A stretch of 33,083 nucleotides of DNA. Origin: a virus. Both the position numbers and the translations under genes were made by a program. The notes beneath the pieces were generated by a model. The model did not search any database and was not told the origin of the DNA. It saw nothing but the letters and a program-made list of their open reading frames with translations. Where the stretch lies: the IMG/VR virus record IMGVR_UViG_3300025809_000065, positions 1 to 33,083 of that record; one strand, given 5' to 3'. Positions 6,210 through 11,807 of this stretch are shown here, one piece after another. Every line of letters begins with the position of its first letter. Within the stretch, counting starts at the first letter, position 1.

Positions 6210-6734
6210 TTAAGCTAATAAACCTTTTACTTCTGCTGATAATTTATACTTTTTTTCTATATCACTAATTGAGCCACCTCCTTGAATAAAGGATTGAGCC
6301 TTAGTAAACTCTGCGCTACCTTTGTTTAGCCATTTACGGCTGTCTGAGTGACTGTTTGTCGCATCAGCATCTTTAGTGTCATCAATTAAGAATAAACCGT
6401 TTAGAGCGTACTTACGAGCGTAAGAACTGCTTGAACCGAATGATTGAGCTATGTCCATCCCTTTACGATTAGGATCGACTCCAGCTTGAGCTGTTGTCTC
6501 AATACGTCCTTCAGAGTCAAACAATACTGCTCTTGCTTCAACAAACACTAAGCTACCTACTTCTTTAATCTCATCTGTAATCATGAGTGTTAGACCTACG
6601 TCTCTAAGTAAAGGCTTTACAGCTTCTAGAATGTCCTCACAAGATCGATAGTTATACTTACCGAAATTGTTACGTTGATTTTTTGGTGCTTTTAATGTAG
6701 ATTGCACCTGAACTACTTTGTCGTGAAATGTCAT
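6210..6734 (-). CDS. erf: ERF-family single-strand annealing recombinase
   Basis: The 174-residue protein shows the ERF core. YNYRSCEDILEAVKPLLRD (28-46) and VGLTLMITDEI come first, then a beta segment with SLVFVEARAVLFD, and the signature GMDIAQSFGSSSSYARKYAL (92-111). The C-terminal part (LFLIDDTKDADAT, then a Ser/Lys-rich linker and short helix) is typical. ERF proteins bind ssDNA and anneal complementary strands for phage recombination and genome circularisation. The gene has a consensus host-type promoter 30 nt upstream and is followed by the SSB-like gene, the usual annealase-SSB pair. RusA downstream completes the recombination set. Confidence 0.88.
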   Translation of the reverse strand: MTFHDKVVQVQSTLKAPKNQRNNFGKYNYRSCEDILEAVKPLLRDVGLTLMITDEIKEVGSLVFVEARAVLFDSEGRIETTAQAGVDPNRKGMDIAQSFGSSSSYARKYALNGLFLIDDTKDADATNSHSDSRKWLNKGSAEFTKAQSFIQGGGSISDIEKKYKLSAEVKGLLA

Positions 6735-6763
6735 ATTGTTTTTGTTTTATTATTACTGAGTTG

Positions 6764-6795
6764 CAAACATACAACAAATAAACGATATATGCAAA
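6764..6795 (-). promoter_or_regulatory. Strong host-type promoter for erf and the SSB-like gene
   Basis: Minus strand TTTG (6795-6792), 20 nt, TATGTTTG (6771-6764): a full match to TTTG-N20-TAnnTTTG. It lies just beyond the stop of the 43-residue gene at 6812-6943 and 30 nt before the erf start. Confidence 0.85.
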
Positions 6796-6811
6796 CTTTT
6801 TATAACTTATT

Positions 6812-6943
6812 TTAAATTAATTTTCTTTTTAGTATCTCTAACTTAACAACTTCTCTCTGTTGATCGGTTAAATTGTCGTATCCAATATTGTTAAACATTG
6901 TATGACTAACTAAGTCAAATATCTCTTTACTTCTATTGTCCAT
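6812..6943 (-). CDS. Small protein, 43 residues, unknown
   Basis: ATG at 6943 overlaps the end of the upstream gene by 11 nt; TAA at 6812-6814. The product MDNRSKEIFDLVSHTMFNNI continues with GYDNLTDQQREVVKLEILKRKLI (given in two parts), an amphipathic, probably two-helix peptide with no recognised family. The overlap, sensible composition and position in a string of overlapping small genes support it as real. The erf promoter begins 17 nt after its stop. Confidence 0.55.
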   Translation of the reverse strand: MDNRSKEIFDLVSHTMFNNIGYDNLTDQQREVVKLEILKRKLI

Positions 6944-7118
6944 CGTTTTCTGAGTTAAATATTTCGTTTCTAATTACAGTCTTATACTCTTCTGGAGAGT
7001 CCTTATCTGTTAGTTCATATACATAAGTCTCTAATTGCATTATGTATTTGTCTTGTGATGCAACTAAGTCCTGTAGTGCTTCAATCTGCGCATTCTTTAA
7101 TGTCATTAAGTCATTCAT
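6933..7118 (-). CDS. Small coiled-coil protein, 61 residues, unknown
   Basis: A 61-residue acidic peptide. Residues 1-40 carry regularly spaced hydrophobics (LKNAQIEALQDLVASQ, then YIMQLETYVYEL), suggesting a coiled coil; the tail is polar and acidic. It has no recognised domain. The leader is A-rich (AAAACAATAATTATG), and its end overlaps the next small gene by 11 nt. It belongs to the early small-gene string driven by the promoter at 8031-8062. Confidence 0.65.
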   Translation of the reverse strand: MNDLMTLKNAQIEALQDLVASQDKYIMQLETYVYELTDKDSPEEYKTVIRNEIFNSENDGQ

Positions 7119-7120
7119 AA

Positions 7121-7267
7121 TTATTGTTTTAATTTGTTATTATTTATTATTGATTCTAATTCATTTATTCGTTCTATCTTCCTCTGTATTGTAGCTCTCA
7201 TCATTAAGTTGTCATTAACCAATGTTACAAGTCTGCTAACTAAGTCATCTATATATGCTTTATTCAA
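7121..7267 (-). CDS. Possible 48-residue coiled-coil protein with TTG start
   Basis: An open frame fills the gap between the zinc-ribbon-like gene and the 6933-7118 gene. It has no ATG near its start. TTG at 7267 overlaps the upstream stop by 8 nt and gives a 48-residue product rich in alternating hydrophobic residues (IDDLVSRLVTLVNDNL, then IQRKIERINELESII), a likely coiled coil. It stops 2 nt before the next ATG. An internal ATG pair would leave only 25 residues. Placement and composition support a gene; the TTG start lowers confidence. Confidence 0.4.
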   Translation of the reverse strand: MNKAYIDDLVSRLVTLVNDNLMMRATIQRKIERINELESIINNNKLKQ

Positions 7268-7412
7268 ATTCAGCGTGCTCTAAGCAATTACCACATAAAC
7301 TATCACTTAACTTACTAGCTTCAGATCCACAGCAATTTGAGAATACCCCCTCTTCTGTATGGGGGTTAGCTCTTGCGTATTCTACTATTTGTTTTGATGT
7401 CTTATTATTCAT
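7260..7412 (-). CDS. Small zinc-ribbon-like protein, 50 residues
   Basis: ATG at 7412, TAA at 7260-7262. The product starts MNNKTSKQIVEYARANPHTE, and its second half has cysteines at residues 27, 28, 40 and 43 in the pattern CCGS...LCGNCLEH, plus His46. A C-C...C-X2-C arrangement suggests a single zinc-binding finger, as in many small phage regulators or adaptor proteins. The gene starts 5 nt after the stop of the 7418-7660 gene and overlaps the next frame. A GC-rich inverted repeat (ACCCCC / GGGGGT, about 7345-7365) lies inside the coding sequence. Confidence 0.6.
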   Translation of the reverse strand: MNNKTSKQIVEYARANPHTEEGVFSNCCGSEASKLSDSLCGNCLEHAEFE

Positions 7413-7417
7413 ATCTA

Positions 7418-7660
7418 TTATTTTAATATTGTTACTAATTTATCTACCGTCTCTCTAAGATCGTTTTGGTTCTTAGTATATAAGTATTCTATATCTTTTA
7501 ATTCTTTTTGCATTTTAATATAATGCACTCCTACTATAGATAAACCTTTTACTAATTCCTTTAAATCTTTATTATCTGGTTTTAAGTCACTCCATTCGAT
7601 TATCTTCCTAGATACTGACTCGAACCATAAATCTCTCTCTCTATTCTCTTCGTATGTCAT
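7418..7660 (-). CDS. Small helical protein, 80 residues, unknown
   Basis: An 80-residue charged protein. The C-terminal half has a heptad-like pattern (MQKELKDIEYLYTKNQNDL, then RETVDKLVTIL), suggesting a coiled coil; the N-terminal half is acidic with a Trp pair (LWFES, IEWSD). I recognise no family. Its ATG overlaps the upstream stop by one base (TAATG), so translation is probably coupled. It lies in the early small-gene string. Confidence 0.65.
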   Translation of the reverse strand: MTYEENRERDLWFESVSRKIIEWSDLKPDNKDLKELVKGLSIVGVHYIKMQKELKDIEYLYTKNQNDLRETVDKLVTILK

Positions 7661-7872
7661 TAATTAAAGTATTTATCTAATACTAACTCATCTACTGTAG
7701 ACAACTCTCCAGCAGCCATTACAATATCTGTTATATCTGTCTCCTGAGCTAATACTGTATGAGTCTCAAATGAATGTCCTTGCTCTTCGTCTAGAGCGTT
7801 ACAGCGACTACTACCTTTGTCATAATCACCATCTACTGTTAACACAGCTCCGTATAAAATTACTTCGTACAT
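7660..7872 (-). CDS. Small acidic protein, 70 residues, unknown
   Basis: A 70-residue acidic protein beginning MYEVILYGAVLTVDGDYDKG and ending VDELVLDKYFN. The first half looks like two beta strands with an Asp/Gly turn; the second contains THTVLAQETDITDIVMAAG. There is no recognised family or membrane segment. The gene overlaps the preceding 46-codon frame by 13 nt and the following gene by one base, consistent with tight coupling. Possibly a host-takeover protein; the sequence gives no direct evidence. Confidence 0.62.
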   Translation of the reverse strand: MYEVILYGAVLTVDGDYDKGSSRCNALDEEQGHSFETHTVLAQETDITDIVMAAGELSTVDELVLDKYFN

Positions 7873-8000
7873 AATGCCATGTTTTTTTCGTGTTGAGAAT
7901 AAAATGTTTGACTTGAGCGCACTTGTTGACCAAGTGACTCGTATCTATATCCTAAGATAGGATTGATACCTGTATTCCAAAATTGCTTTTTTGACTTCAT
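7860..8000 (-). CDS. Small basic protein, 46 residues, first gene of early unit
   Basis: ATG at 8000, TAA at 7860-7862. The product MKSKKQFWNTGINPILGYRY continues with ESLGQQVRSSQ and ends MALCTK. It is basic and aromatic at the start, with no recognised domain. It directly follows a perfect host-type promoter (8031-8062) and an A-rich leader with AAAACAATTTAACTATG, so it is probably expressed early and strongly. The 13-nt overlap with the next gene argues that both are translated from one transcript. Confidence 0.6.
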   Translation of the reverse strand: MKSKKQFWNTGINPILGYRYESLGQQVRSSQTFYSQHEKNMALCTK

Positions 8001-8030
8001 AGTTAAATTGTTTTATTGTTATTGATGATG

Positions 8031-8062
8031 CAAACATACGAAATATTATTCGATTTACCAAA
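8031..8062 (-). promoter_or_regulatory. Strong host-type promoter of the small-gene string
   Basis: Minus strand TTTG at 8062-8059, 20 nt, TATGTTTG at 8038-8031: full match to TTTG-N20-TAnnTTTG. It begins 11 nt below the T tract of the terminator at 8073-8101, the same terminator-then-promoter design seen at 3308-3367. Confidence 0.86.
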
Positions 8063-8072
8063 CATATTGCAA

Positions 8073-8101
8073 TAAAAAAGAGGATTATTTCTAATCCTCT
8101 T
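8073..8101 (-). terminator. Intrinsic terminator with GAAA tetraloop
   Basis: The minus strand folds AAGAGGATTA / GAAA / TAATCCTCTT, a perfect 10-bp stem closed by GAAA and followed by TTTTA. It stands 23 nt below the stop of the degenerate M15 gene and isolates it from the small-gene string. Confidence 0.9.
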
Positions 8102-8123
8102 CTTAAAACAAACAAAAAACAAA

Positions 8124-8558
8124 TTAAGACTTTATAATAAAACTCATGGGTTTTAAGCTATCTGCATCATAATATACATAGTTAGTATATACACCAATCC
8201 TAGTTACACCTCGCATTATTAAACCCCTTATTAGTTTCATTCTTTTTACAGGATCCTTTATATTAACCCTTACACCTAATCCAACTCTATGCGGATTCTT
8301 TGTGGTTAGTGTTAAGGTTTTTGCATTTTCTTTACACGTATAACCTAATCCTATTTGAAACCTCATTCTTTCCTCCCTAGCTATATCGTCTAATATATAC
8401 ACAGGCAATCTTTCCATGTAGTTCTTTCCAGACTTTACATTACATCTAAAGCACTTACAACCAAACTGAGACCAGAGTAAATTCTTTAATCCCTCTTTAT
8501 CGTCTGCTTCTTTGTAATCAAAAGTATATTCTGGTTTATGTGCCTCTGTATTATACAT
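8124..8558 (-). CDS. Catalytically degenerate M15-like peptidase (pseudo-endolysin)
   Basis: This 144-residue protein aligns by eye with the M15 endolysin at 9868-10233. FGCKC (32-36) matches FNCKC; FQIGLGYTCKENAK (67-80) matches INISSAYRCEAHNK; KNPHRVGLGVRVNI (87-100) matches NSQHILGKASDLVV; and IGVYTNYVYYD (121-131) matches LGKYNTFTHYD. Of the three zinc ligands, the first His is kept (His90), but the Asp is replaced by Arg97 (Asn99 is near) and the last His by Tyr129. It is therefore likely to fold as M15 and perhaps bind peptidoglycan or a partner without cleaving. There is no signal peptide. It is a monocistronic unit with a strong terminator. Its upstream box TATATTGC is 8 nt from the ATG and lacks a matching TTTG. 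Confidence 0.65.
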   Translation of the reverse strand: MYNTEAHKPEYTFDYKEADDKEGLKNLLWSQFGCKCFRCNVKSGKNYMERLPVYILDDIAREERMRFQIGLGYTCKENAKTLTLTTKNPHRVGLGVRVNIKDPVKRMKLIRGLIMRGVTRIGVYTNYVYYDADSLKPMSFIIKS

Positions 8559-8620
8559 GCTGCAATATACGAATAAATAGTAGTATTTGAGCTATGTATT
8601 ATAAATACTTATAAATAATA

Positions 8621-8640
8621 GTTTTCGTAAGTTTTCGTAA
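8621..8640. repeat. Perfect tandem 10-bp repeat
   Basis: GTTTTCGTAA occurs twice in direct succession. The same 10-mer occurs at 3380-3389 followed by GTTTCGTAA at 3392-3400, inside the end of the 3374-3793 gene. The pair here lies between the degenerate M15 gene and a plus-strand promoter and could be a binding site. Coincidence is possible. Confidence 0.4.
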
Positions 8641-8645
8641 ATAAA

Positions 8646-8677
8646 TTTGCATATGTCAAATATTTTTTGTAACTTCG
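8646..8677 (+). promoter_or_regulatory. Plus-strand host-type promoter in a gene-free region
   Basis: TTTG at 8646-8649, exactly 20 nt, TAACTTCG at 8670-8677: fits TTTG-N20-TAnnTTTG with one mismatch. It points right, against every gene, into a stretch with no ORF but strong hairpins. The predicted start is near 8684. Confidence 0.6.
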
Positions 8678-8683
8678 CTTTAT

Positions 8684-8866
8684 CTTATTCAGATAATTTA
8701 ATTATTATATCTTTTAAGGCATCTTTAGATGCTACCCTACGGAGTAGCTAAGATATATATATTAAAACACAAAGTTAAAAAGTTATTTGTATTAGGGGAT
8801 AACTATATATTTTTTTTTAAATAATGTATATATAATCTACTTACAGCCTTCGGCTGGTGTTTTAGT
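8684..8866 (+). ncRNA. Candidate structured small RNA with three-way junction
   Basis: This part of the 376-nt gap has no credible ORF. An 8-bp helix, TATATCTT (8706-8713) with AAGATATA (8750-8757), encloses two adjacent hairpins. These are GCATC-TTTA-GATGC (8719-8732) and GCTACCC-TAC-GGaGTAGC (8731-8748, one bulged A); they share the bases GC, so the first may shorten. Downstream are AGTTAT/ATAACT (8781-8786 with 8799-8804) and a final CAGCC-TTC-GGCTG stem (8844-8856) followed by GTGTTTTAG, a modest rho-independent end. With the promoter at 8646-8677 this gives a transcript of about 180 nt. The same DNA could alternatively be the 3' end of late minus-strand mRNA. Confidence 0.5.
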
Positions 8867-8906
8867 AGTTGTATATTAGTGCGACTTATAAATAAAGTGG
8901 TAAATA

Positions 8907-8938
8907 CTTGTATATGTTATTTATATTTTGTATATTAG
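8907..8938 (+). promoter_or_regulatory. Possible plus-strand promoter, antisense to the holin gene
   Basis: CTTG at 8907-8910, 20 nt, TATATTAG at 8931-8938, a partial match to the host promoter pattern. A near copy of its box (TTGTATATTAGTGCGAC) lies at 8870-8886. It would transcribe antisense to the 3' end of the 8935-9402 gene. Weak. Confidence 0.3.
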
Positions 8939-9402
8939 CGACCTATAGATCTATACTTCTCTATACCTCTAGAGCCAAAGTATGCAATATATATACCTAA
9001 TAGTAAAGATTTAAGTAACTCAATCCATTCGCTAGGCACTGTTATATTAGTGTCAAATGAATCTAAGTAAATTAATACTACTGTAGTAACAGTTAAAAAT
9101 ATAAGACTTAAAGGTCTAACGTTCTTTGATAAGTAAGAATCACTAGCCATATCTGACTCCCATCGTTTAGATACTGACTTCATTTCTTCAATGTCTAACC
9201 TCATAACAGTAAGTGCGAATTCACGTTCTGCATCTGTCATACCGTTATCTGGTTTAGTTATAGCCTCTATAGCTCCCTGTAGATTTCCAGACACTAGGTT
9301 ACCTACAACGCTAGCTGCATCTTTAAAGTTAATTGATCTTAAGAAGTTACCAATTTTAGTTCCTTCTCCGCCATTCTTTTTTAGTTTTGGATTATCGCTC
9401 AT
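8935..9402 (-). CDS. Holin, GTA_holin_3TM-like
   Basis: A 155-residue protein with a soluble N-terminal half containing AEREFALTVMRLDIEEM and RWESDMASDSYLSKNVRPL. Two hydrophobic helices follow (LSLIFLTVTTVVLIYL, about 98-113, and LLKSLLLGIYIAYFGSRGI, about 128-146). The stretch with RWE-D--SDS-LSKN-RP before the membrane helices is the signature of the 3TM holin family first described in gene transfer agents. It would form pores in the inner membrane to release or activate the endolysin. It overlaps the HExxH lipoprotein gene by 11 nt and is the last gene of the late lysis unit; I see no strong minus-strand terminator after it. Confidence 0.75.
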   Translation of the reverse strand: MSDNPKLKKNGGEGTKIGNFLRSINFKDAASVVGNLVSGNLQGAIEAITKPDNGMTDAEREFALTVMRLDIEEMKSVSKRWESDMASDSYLSKNVRPLSLIFLTVTTVVLIYLDSFDTNITVPSEWIELLKSLLLGIYIAYFGSRGIEKYRSIGR

Positions 9403-9847
9403 CTTTAATGTATTTAACTAACTCACTAACTGCCCAATCCCAATTTATATTCTCAGCTACAAATCTACTATGCATCTTAGGTTGCATTAAGAATACTGTG
9501 TTTGTATGTAACGAGTCAAATATATCGTGACTAAGTTCGTGAAATATTAGTATTTTCTTTTGTTTATTACTTAATGAGTTCCAGTATTCAGGATGTACCA
9601 ATACTCTAACTCTTTCTTTATCAAACATACCATCAGCAAACCCAGCAAAAGGAGTGCCTCTAAGTTCATCACTTAATATAACCATAAAGTCCTTCTTTTT
9701 AAACCTTATGTTATTATCTTTCAATATCTGAAAATATTCATCTACAAAGGGTATCAATGGATCATCTACTATGTACTCATAATTTTTACATGAGCTTAGT
9801 AAAGTTATTGATAATAAAAATAAATACAACCCCCTTATATTAAACAT
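9392..9847 (-). CDS. Lipoprotein with zinc metallopeptidase motif in the lysis module
   Basis: A 151-residue precursor with signal MFNIRGLYLFLLSITLLSS and lipobox Cys20. The mature domain contains LIFHELSHDIFDSLH (100-114), an HExxH zinc site (His103, Glu104, His107) with His114 as a possible third ligand. The spacing HExxH-X6-H differs by one residue from the classical metzincin. It lies between the endolysin and the last holin, so it may act at the outer membrane or peptidoglycan at lysis: a spanin substitute, an endolysin helper or a lipoprotein-processing enzyme. The start codon sits inside a 19-bp tandem duplication (9829-9864), and the upstream copy has ACG where this copy has ATG. Confidence 0.7.
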   Translation of the reverse strand: MFNIRGLYLFLLSITLLSSCKNYEYIVDDPLIPFVDEYFQILKDNNIRFKKKDFMVILSDELRGTPFAGFADGMFDKERVRVLVHPEYWNSLSNKQKKILIFHELSHDIFDSLHTNTVFLMQPKMHSRFVAENINWDWAVSELVKYIKDER

Positions 9848-9864
9848 ACCCCCTTATATTAAAC
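9829..9864 (-). repeat. Tandem 19-bp repeat spanning the lipoprotein start codon
   Basis: GTTTAATATAAGGGGG occurs twice on the minus strand (9864-9849 and 9845-9830) with a period of 19 bp. G-runs are rare in this genome. A related pair with the same period and with 29 of 36 bases identical lies at 32795-32830, about 23 kb away. Confidence 0.75.
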
Positions 9865-9867
9865 GTT

Positions 9868-10233
9868 CTACCATCGAGCCTCGTGCCCTCTTATATCGTA
9901 ATGTGTAAATGTATTGTACTTCCCAAGTCCTCCTTGAGATATAAACTTGCCATCCATTAATCTATCTAATGCAGTGTAAACTTTGTCTGTAGATAAGTTC
10001 TTTACAACTAAGTCACTTGCTTTGCCTAAAATATGCTGTGAATTTGAAACTCCACCAATATCTTTATTGTGAGCTTCACACCTGTAAGCACTACTTATAT
10101 TTATTGGTTCATCTAATATATCTCTAACTATCTGCAAGTTTTTCGCTAGTATTTCAACATTCTTCCTAACGTCATCAGGCATTTCACACCCACACTTACA
10201 ATTAAACTCTTTTATGTTAAAGTTTTTTGTCAT
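9868..10233 (-). CDS. Endolysin, peptidase M15_3 family
   Basis: A 121-residue single-domain enzyme. FNCKCGCEMP (10-19) is the usual start of M15_3 phage peptidases. NISSAYRCEAHN (45-56) and NSQHILGKASDLVV (64-77) carry His67 and Asp74, and THYDIRG (110-116) carries His111, giving the full zinc triad of D-Ala-D-Ala carboxypeptidase-like enzymes. It would cut peptide cross-links of peptidoglycan at lysis. It has no signal sequence, so it depends on a holin. It overlaps the upstream holin-like gene by 17 nt and lies 20 nt before the lipoprotein gene, forming a compact lysis unit under the late promoter at 10462-10489. Confidence 0.9.
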   Translation of the reverse strand: MTKNFNIKEFNCKCGCEMPDDVRKNVEILAKNLQIVRDILDEPINISSAYRCEAHNKDIGGVSNSQHILGKASDLVVKNLSTDKVYTALDRLMDGKFISQGGLGKYNTFTHYDIRGHEARW

Positions 10234-10441
10234 TATTCTTTCCCTTTCTCTTTTTCTTAGCTTTCTTTATTTTAGATATTCTATGTAGTCTATCGCTAAA
10301 TTGGTTTATTCCGTTAGTTATCTGTATAAGTGTCCACACAATACCTACGAGCATAGCTCCTATTTTTATGCCTTCACTTATTTGTGTCATTGATAAACCA
10401 ATCGTAGTTGCGTTTATTAACGCAGTAGACTTCCATTCCAT
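10217..10441 (-). CDS. Small holin-like membrane protein
   Basis: A 74-residue protein with one clear membrane helix (IKIGAMLVGIVWTLIQI, about 26-42) preceded by a less hydrophobic stretch and followed by a strongly basic tail (KIKKAKKKRKGKN). One membrane span with a lysine-rich C-terminus directly upstream of an endolysin is typical of class III holins or holin partners. It is the first gene behind the late promoter motif CGTTATAA (10462-10469), whose C lies 28 nt before its ATG. With the 3TM-like protein at 8935-9402 the phage would have two holin-type genes. Confidence 0.6.
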   Translation of the reverse strand: MEWKSTALINATTIGLSMTQISEGIKIGAMLVGIVWTLIQITNGINQFSDRLHRISKIKKAKKKRKGKNNDKKL

Positions 10442-10461
10442 TTCTTAATATCTCTTTAAGA

Positions 10462-10489
10462 TTATAACGAGCTGTTCTATATGTGTTTG
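10462..10489 (-). promoter_or_regulatory. Late promoter motif before the lysis unit
   Basis: Minus strand CAAAC (10489-10485), 15 nt, CGTTATAA (10469-10462). It lies in the 55-bp gap before the holin-like gene; ATG follows 28 nt after the C. It is one of six similar sites before late genes and unlike the TTTG-N20-TAnnTTTG early promoters. Confidence 0.65.
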
Positions 10490-10496
10490 TTTAGTT

Positions 10497-11717
10497 TTAA
10501 ATATTTGTAATGTAATTAGCCTCTGCATCAGTAATTTTCATTGGATAAGCTCTAATATCACTAATTATTCCGCTAAATGTTGTAGAGTTGTCTCTGTAAT
10601 CATAATCTGTGTTAGTAAATCTATCTACATCTGAAAAAGCTATTGTAGTCGATGTGTCTACAGCAATTATCTCTCCATTCACAGAAACTCTAGTAGAAGC
10701 TCCGTCAACCATTACCATAACCTTTACGTTTTTAGAATATGCATCTACGTTATGCACGTAAGTAAACAAATCCGAATCCTTAGAAACTAATATCATAATA
10801 CCTGAATTATTAGCCTGAGATCTAACCTGAACCCTGTTGCTCGTGGTACCATCACTGAATGTAACCATGCTTAGAGCGTCTCCTAAATCATCAAATCTTA
10901 CGTCAAAATAAAAAGCACCTTCATCTTCTGAAAACGCATCTTCATCAAAATCATAAAAATCAATATAGTCATTATCTCTAAACACAGAGCTTCCTTCTGT
11001 CTTTATAAAAGATGTAGGAACTTTATTTGTTTCAAATTGACCTCCCCATAGCTCAACTCCGTCACCTAGGTAAGTTGCAGTAGAGCCTGTTCCAATTCTT
11101 ATTATTTGACCTCCAGTATCTACAGGTGTGCCTGACACTGATATTCTGTACCATCCGTTACCAGCATCTTCTATTCTAGCTGTTCCAGTCGAGTTCTCTA
11201 CTACAGTTCCACTTGTTAAGTTGAAATCAGCATCACCCCAGTTAGTATAAGGAGCAGTTCCTCTAGCTAAAAGAATATTTATGGGTTCGGTCCCGTTATT
11301 CTTAGCGTAAATAGAAAATGTAGATTCGTCTAAGCTTCCAGAAGTCGCTACTTGTTGTGTGAATTTAGCTACAGCAGATTGAGTAGTAGGCTTCATTGCC
11401 CAAGACTCTAACTTTCCGTTAGGAGCAATACCCTCTTCATTTGTGAAAGCTACATTGGTGTTGATATGTGTTCCGCTACTAAAGTCTGTATTCCAAAGGT
11501 AATAGTTTGTATTCTCTCTTTCAGTTATATACGAAACCTTATCACCTTCCCACATAAGACGTGGTATACCATTGCCTTCTTCAATCAATATCTTATCTTT
11601 ACCAATAGTAGTACCTATAGAACTTCTGTTGAAAATAGTTGTATACCCAATTATAGGTAATATATCACCATTAAGACTTCTAGCGAATGGTATCAGTACA
11701 AATGACGGCTGCTTCAT
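10497..11717 (-). CDS. Lectin-like fibre/receptor-binding protein
   Basis: A 406-residue protein. Residues 1-65 form a start domain with GYTTIFNRSS. Residues 66-245 form a carbohydrate-binding-like jelly roll of the phage spike/fibre type (NTNYYLWNTDFSSG, then GIAPNGKLESWAM, IEDAGNGWYRISV, VELWGGQFE, PTSFIKTEGS). Residues 250-406 look like a concanavalin/LamG sandwich (FYFDVRFDDLG, VMVDGASTRVSVNGE, FSGIISDIRAYP). The middle module recurs three times in the 24349-29028 protein. It probably decorates the virion and binds surface glycans. It follows a 40-residue ORF, and its start is preceded by nine A residues on the coding strand. It ends just before the late promoter of the lysis unit. Confidence 0.72.
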   Translation of the reverse strand: MKQPSFVLIPFARSLNGDILPIIGYTTIFNRSSIGTTIGKDKILIEEGNGIPRLMWEGDKVSYITERENTNYYLWNTDFSSGTHINTNVAFTNEEGIAPNGKLESWAMKPTTQSAVAKFTQQVATSGSLDESTFSIYAKNNGTEPINILLARGTAPYTNWGDADFNLTSGTVVENSTGTARIEDAGNGWYRISVSGTPVDTGGQIIRIGTGSTATYLGDGVELWGGQFETNKVPTSFIKTEGSSVFRDNDYIDFYDFDEDAFSEDEGAFYFDVRFDDLGDALSMVTFSDGTTSNRVQVRSQANNSGIMILVSKDSDLFTYVHNVDAYSKNVKVMVMVDGASTRVSVNGEIIAVDTSTTIAFSDVDRFTNTDYDYRDNSTTFSGIISDIRAYPMKITDAEANYITNI

Positions 11718-11802
11718 TTTTTTTTCTTTTTAAATATTTCTTTAACTTAATAACATTAACCTCTTTAGGCTTGTATATGTTTACTTTGTTTTTTAATCCC
11801 AT
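11680..11802 (-). CDS. Possible 40-residue basic peptide overlapping the fibre start
   Basis: ATG at 11802, TAG at 11680-11682. The product starts MGLKNKVNIYKPKEVNVIKL, is lysine-rich up to the A9 run (11717-11725 on the plus strand as T9), and then overlaps the fibre gene by 38 nt in another frame. It begins 5 nt after the stop of the connector gene. It may be a small virion or coupling peptide. A slippage event on A9 could fuse it to the fibre frame, but there is no evidence that this happens. Confidence 0.4.
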   Translation of the reverse strand: MGLKNKVNIYKPKEVNVIKLKKYLKRKKNEAAVICTDTIR

Positions 11803-11807
11803 AATTT

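Noticed and set aside
8844-8856. Minus-strand terminator for the late lysis transcript
   Set aside because: CAGCC-GAA-GGCTG is followed by GTAAGTAG on the minus strand, with no T run; the T-containing tail is on the plus strand.
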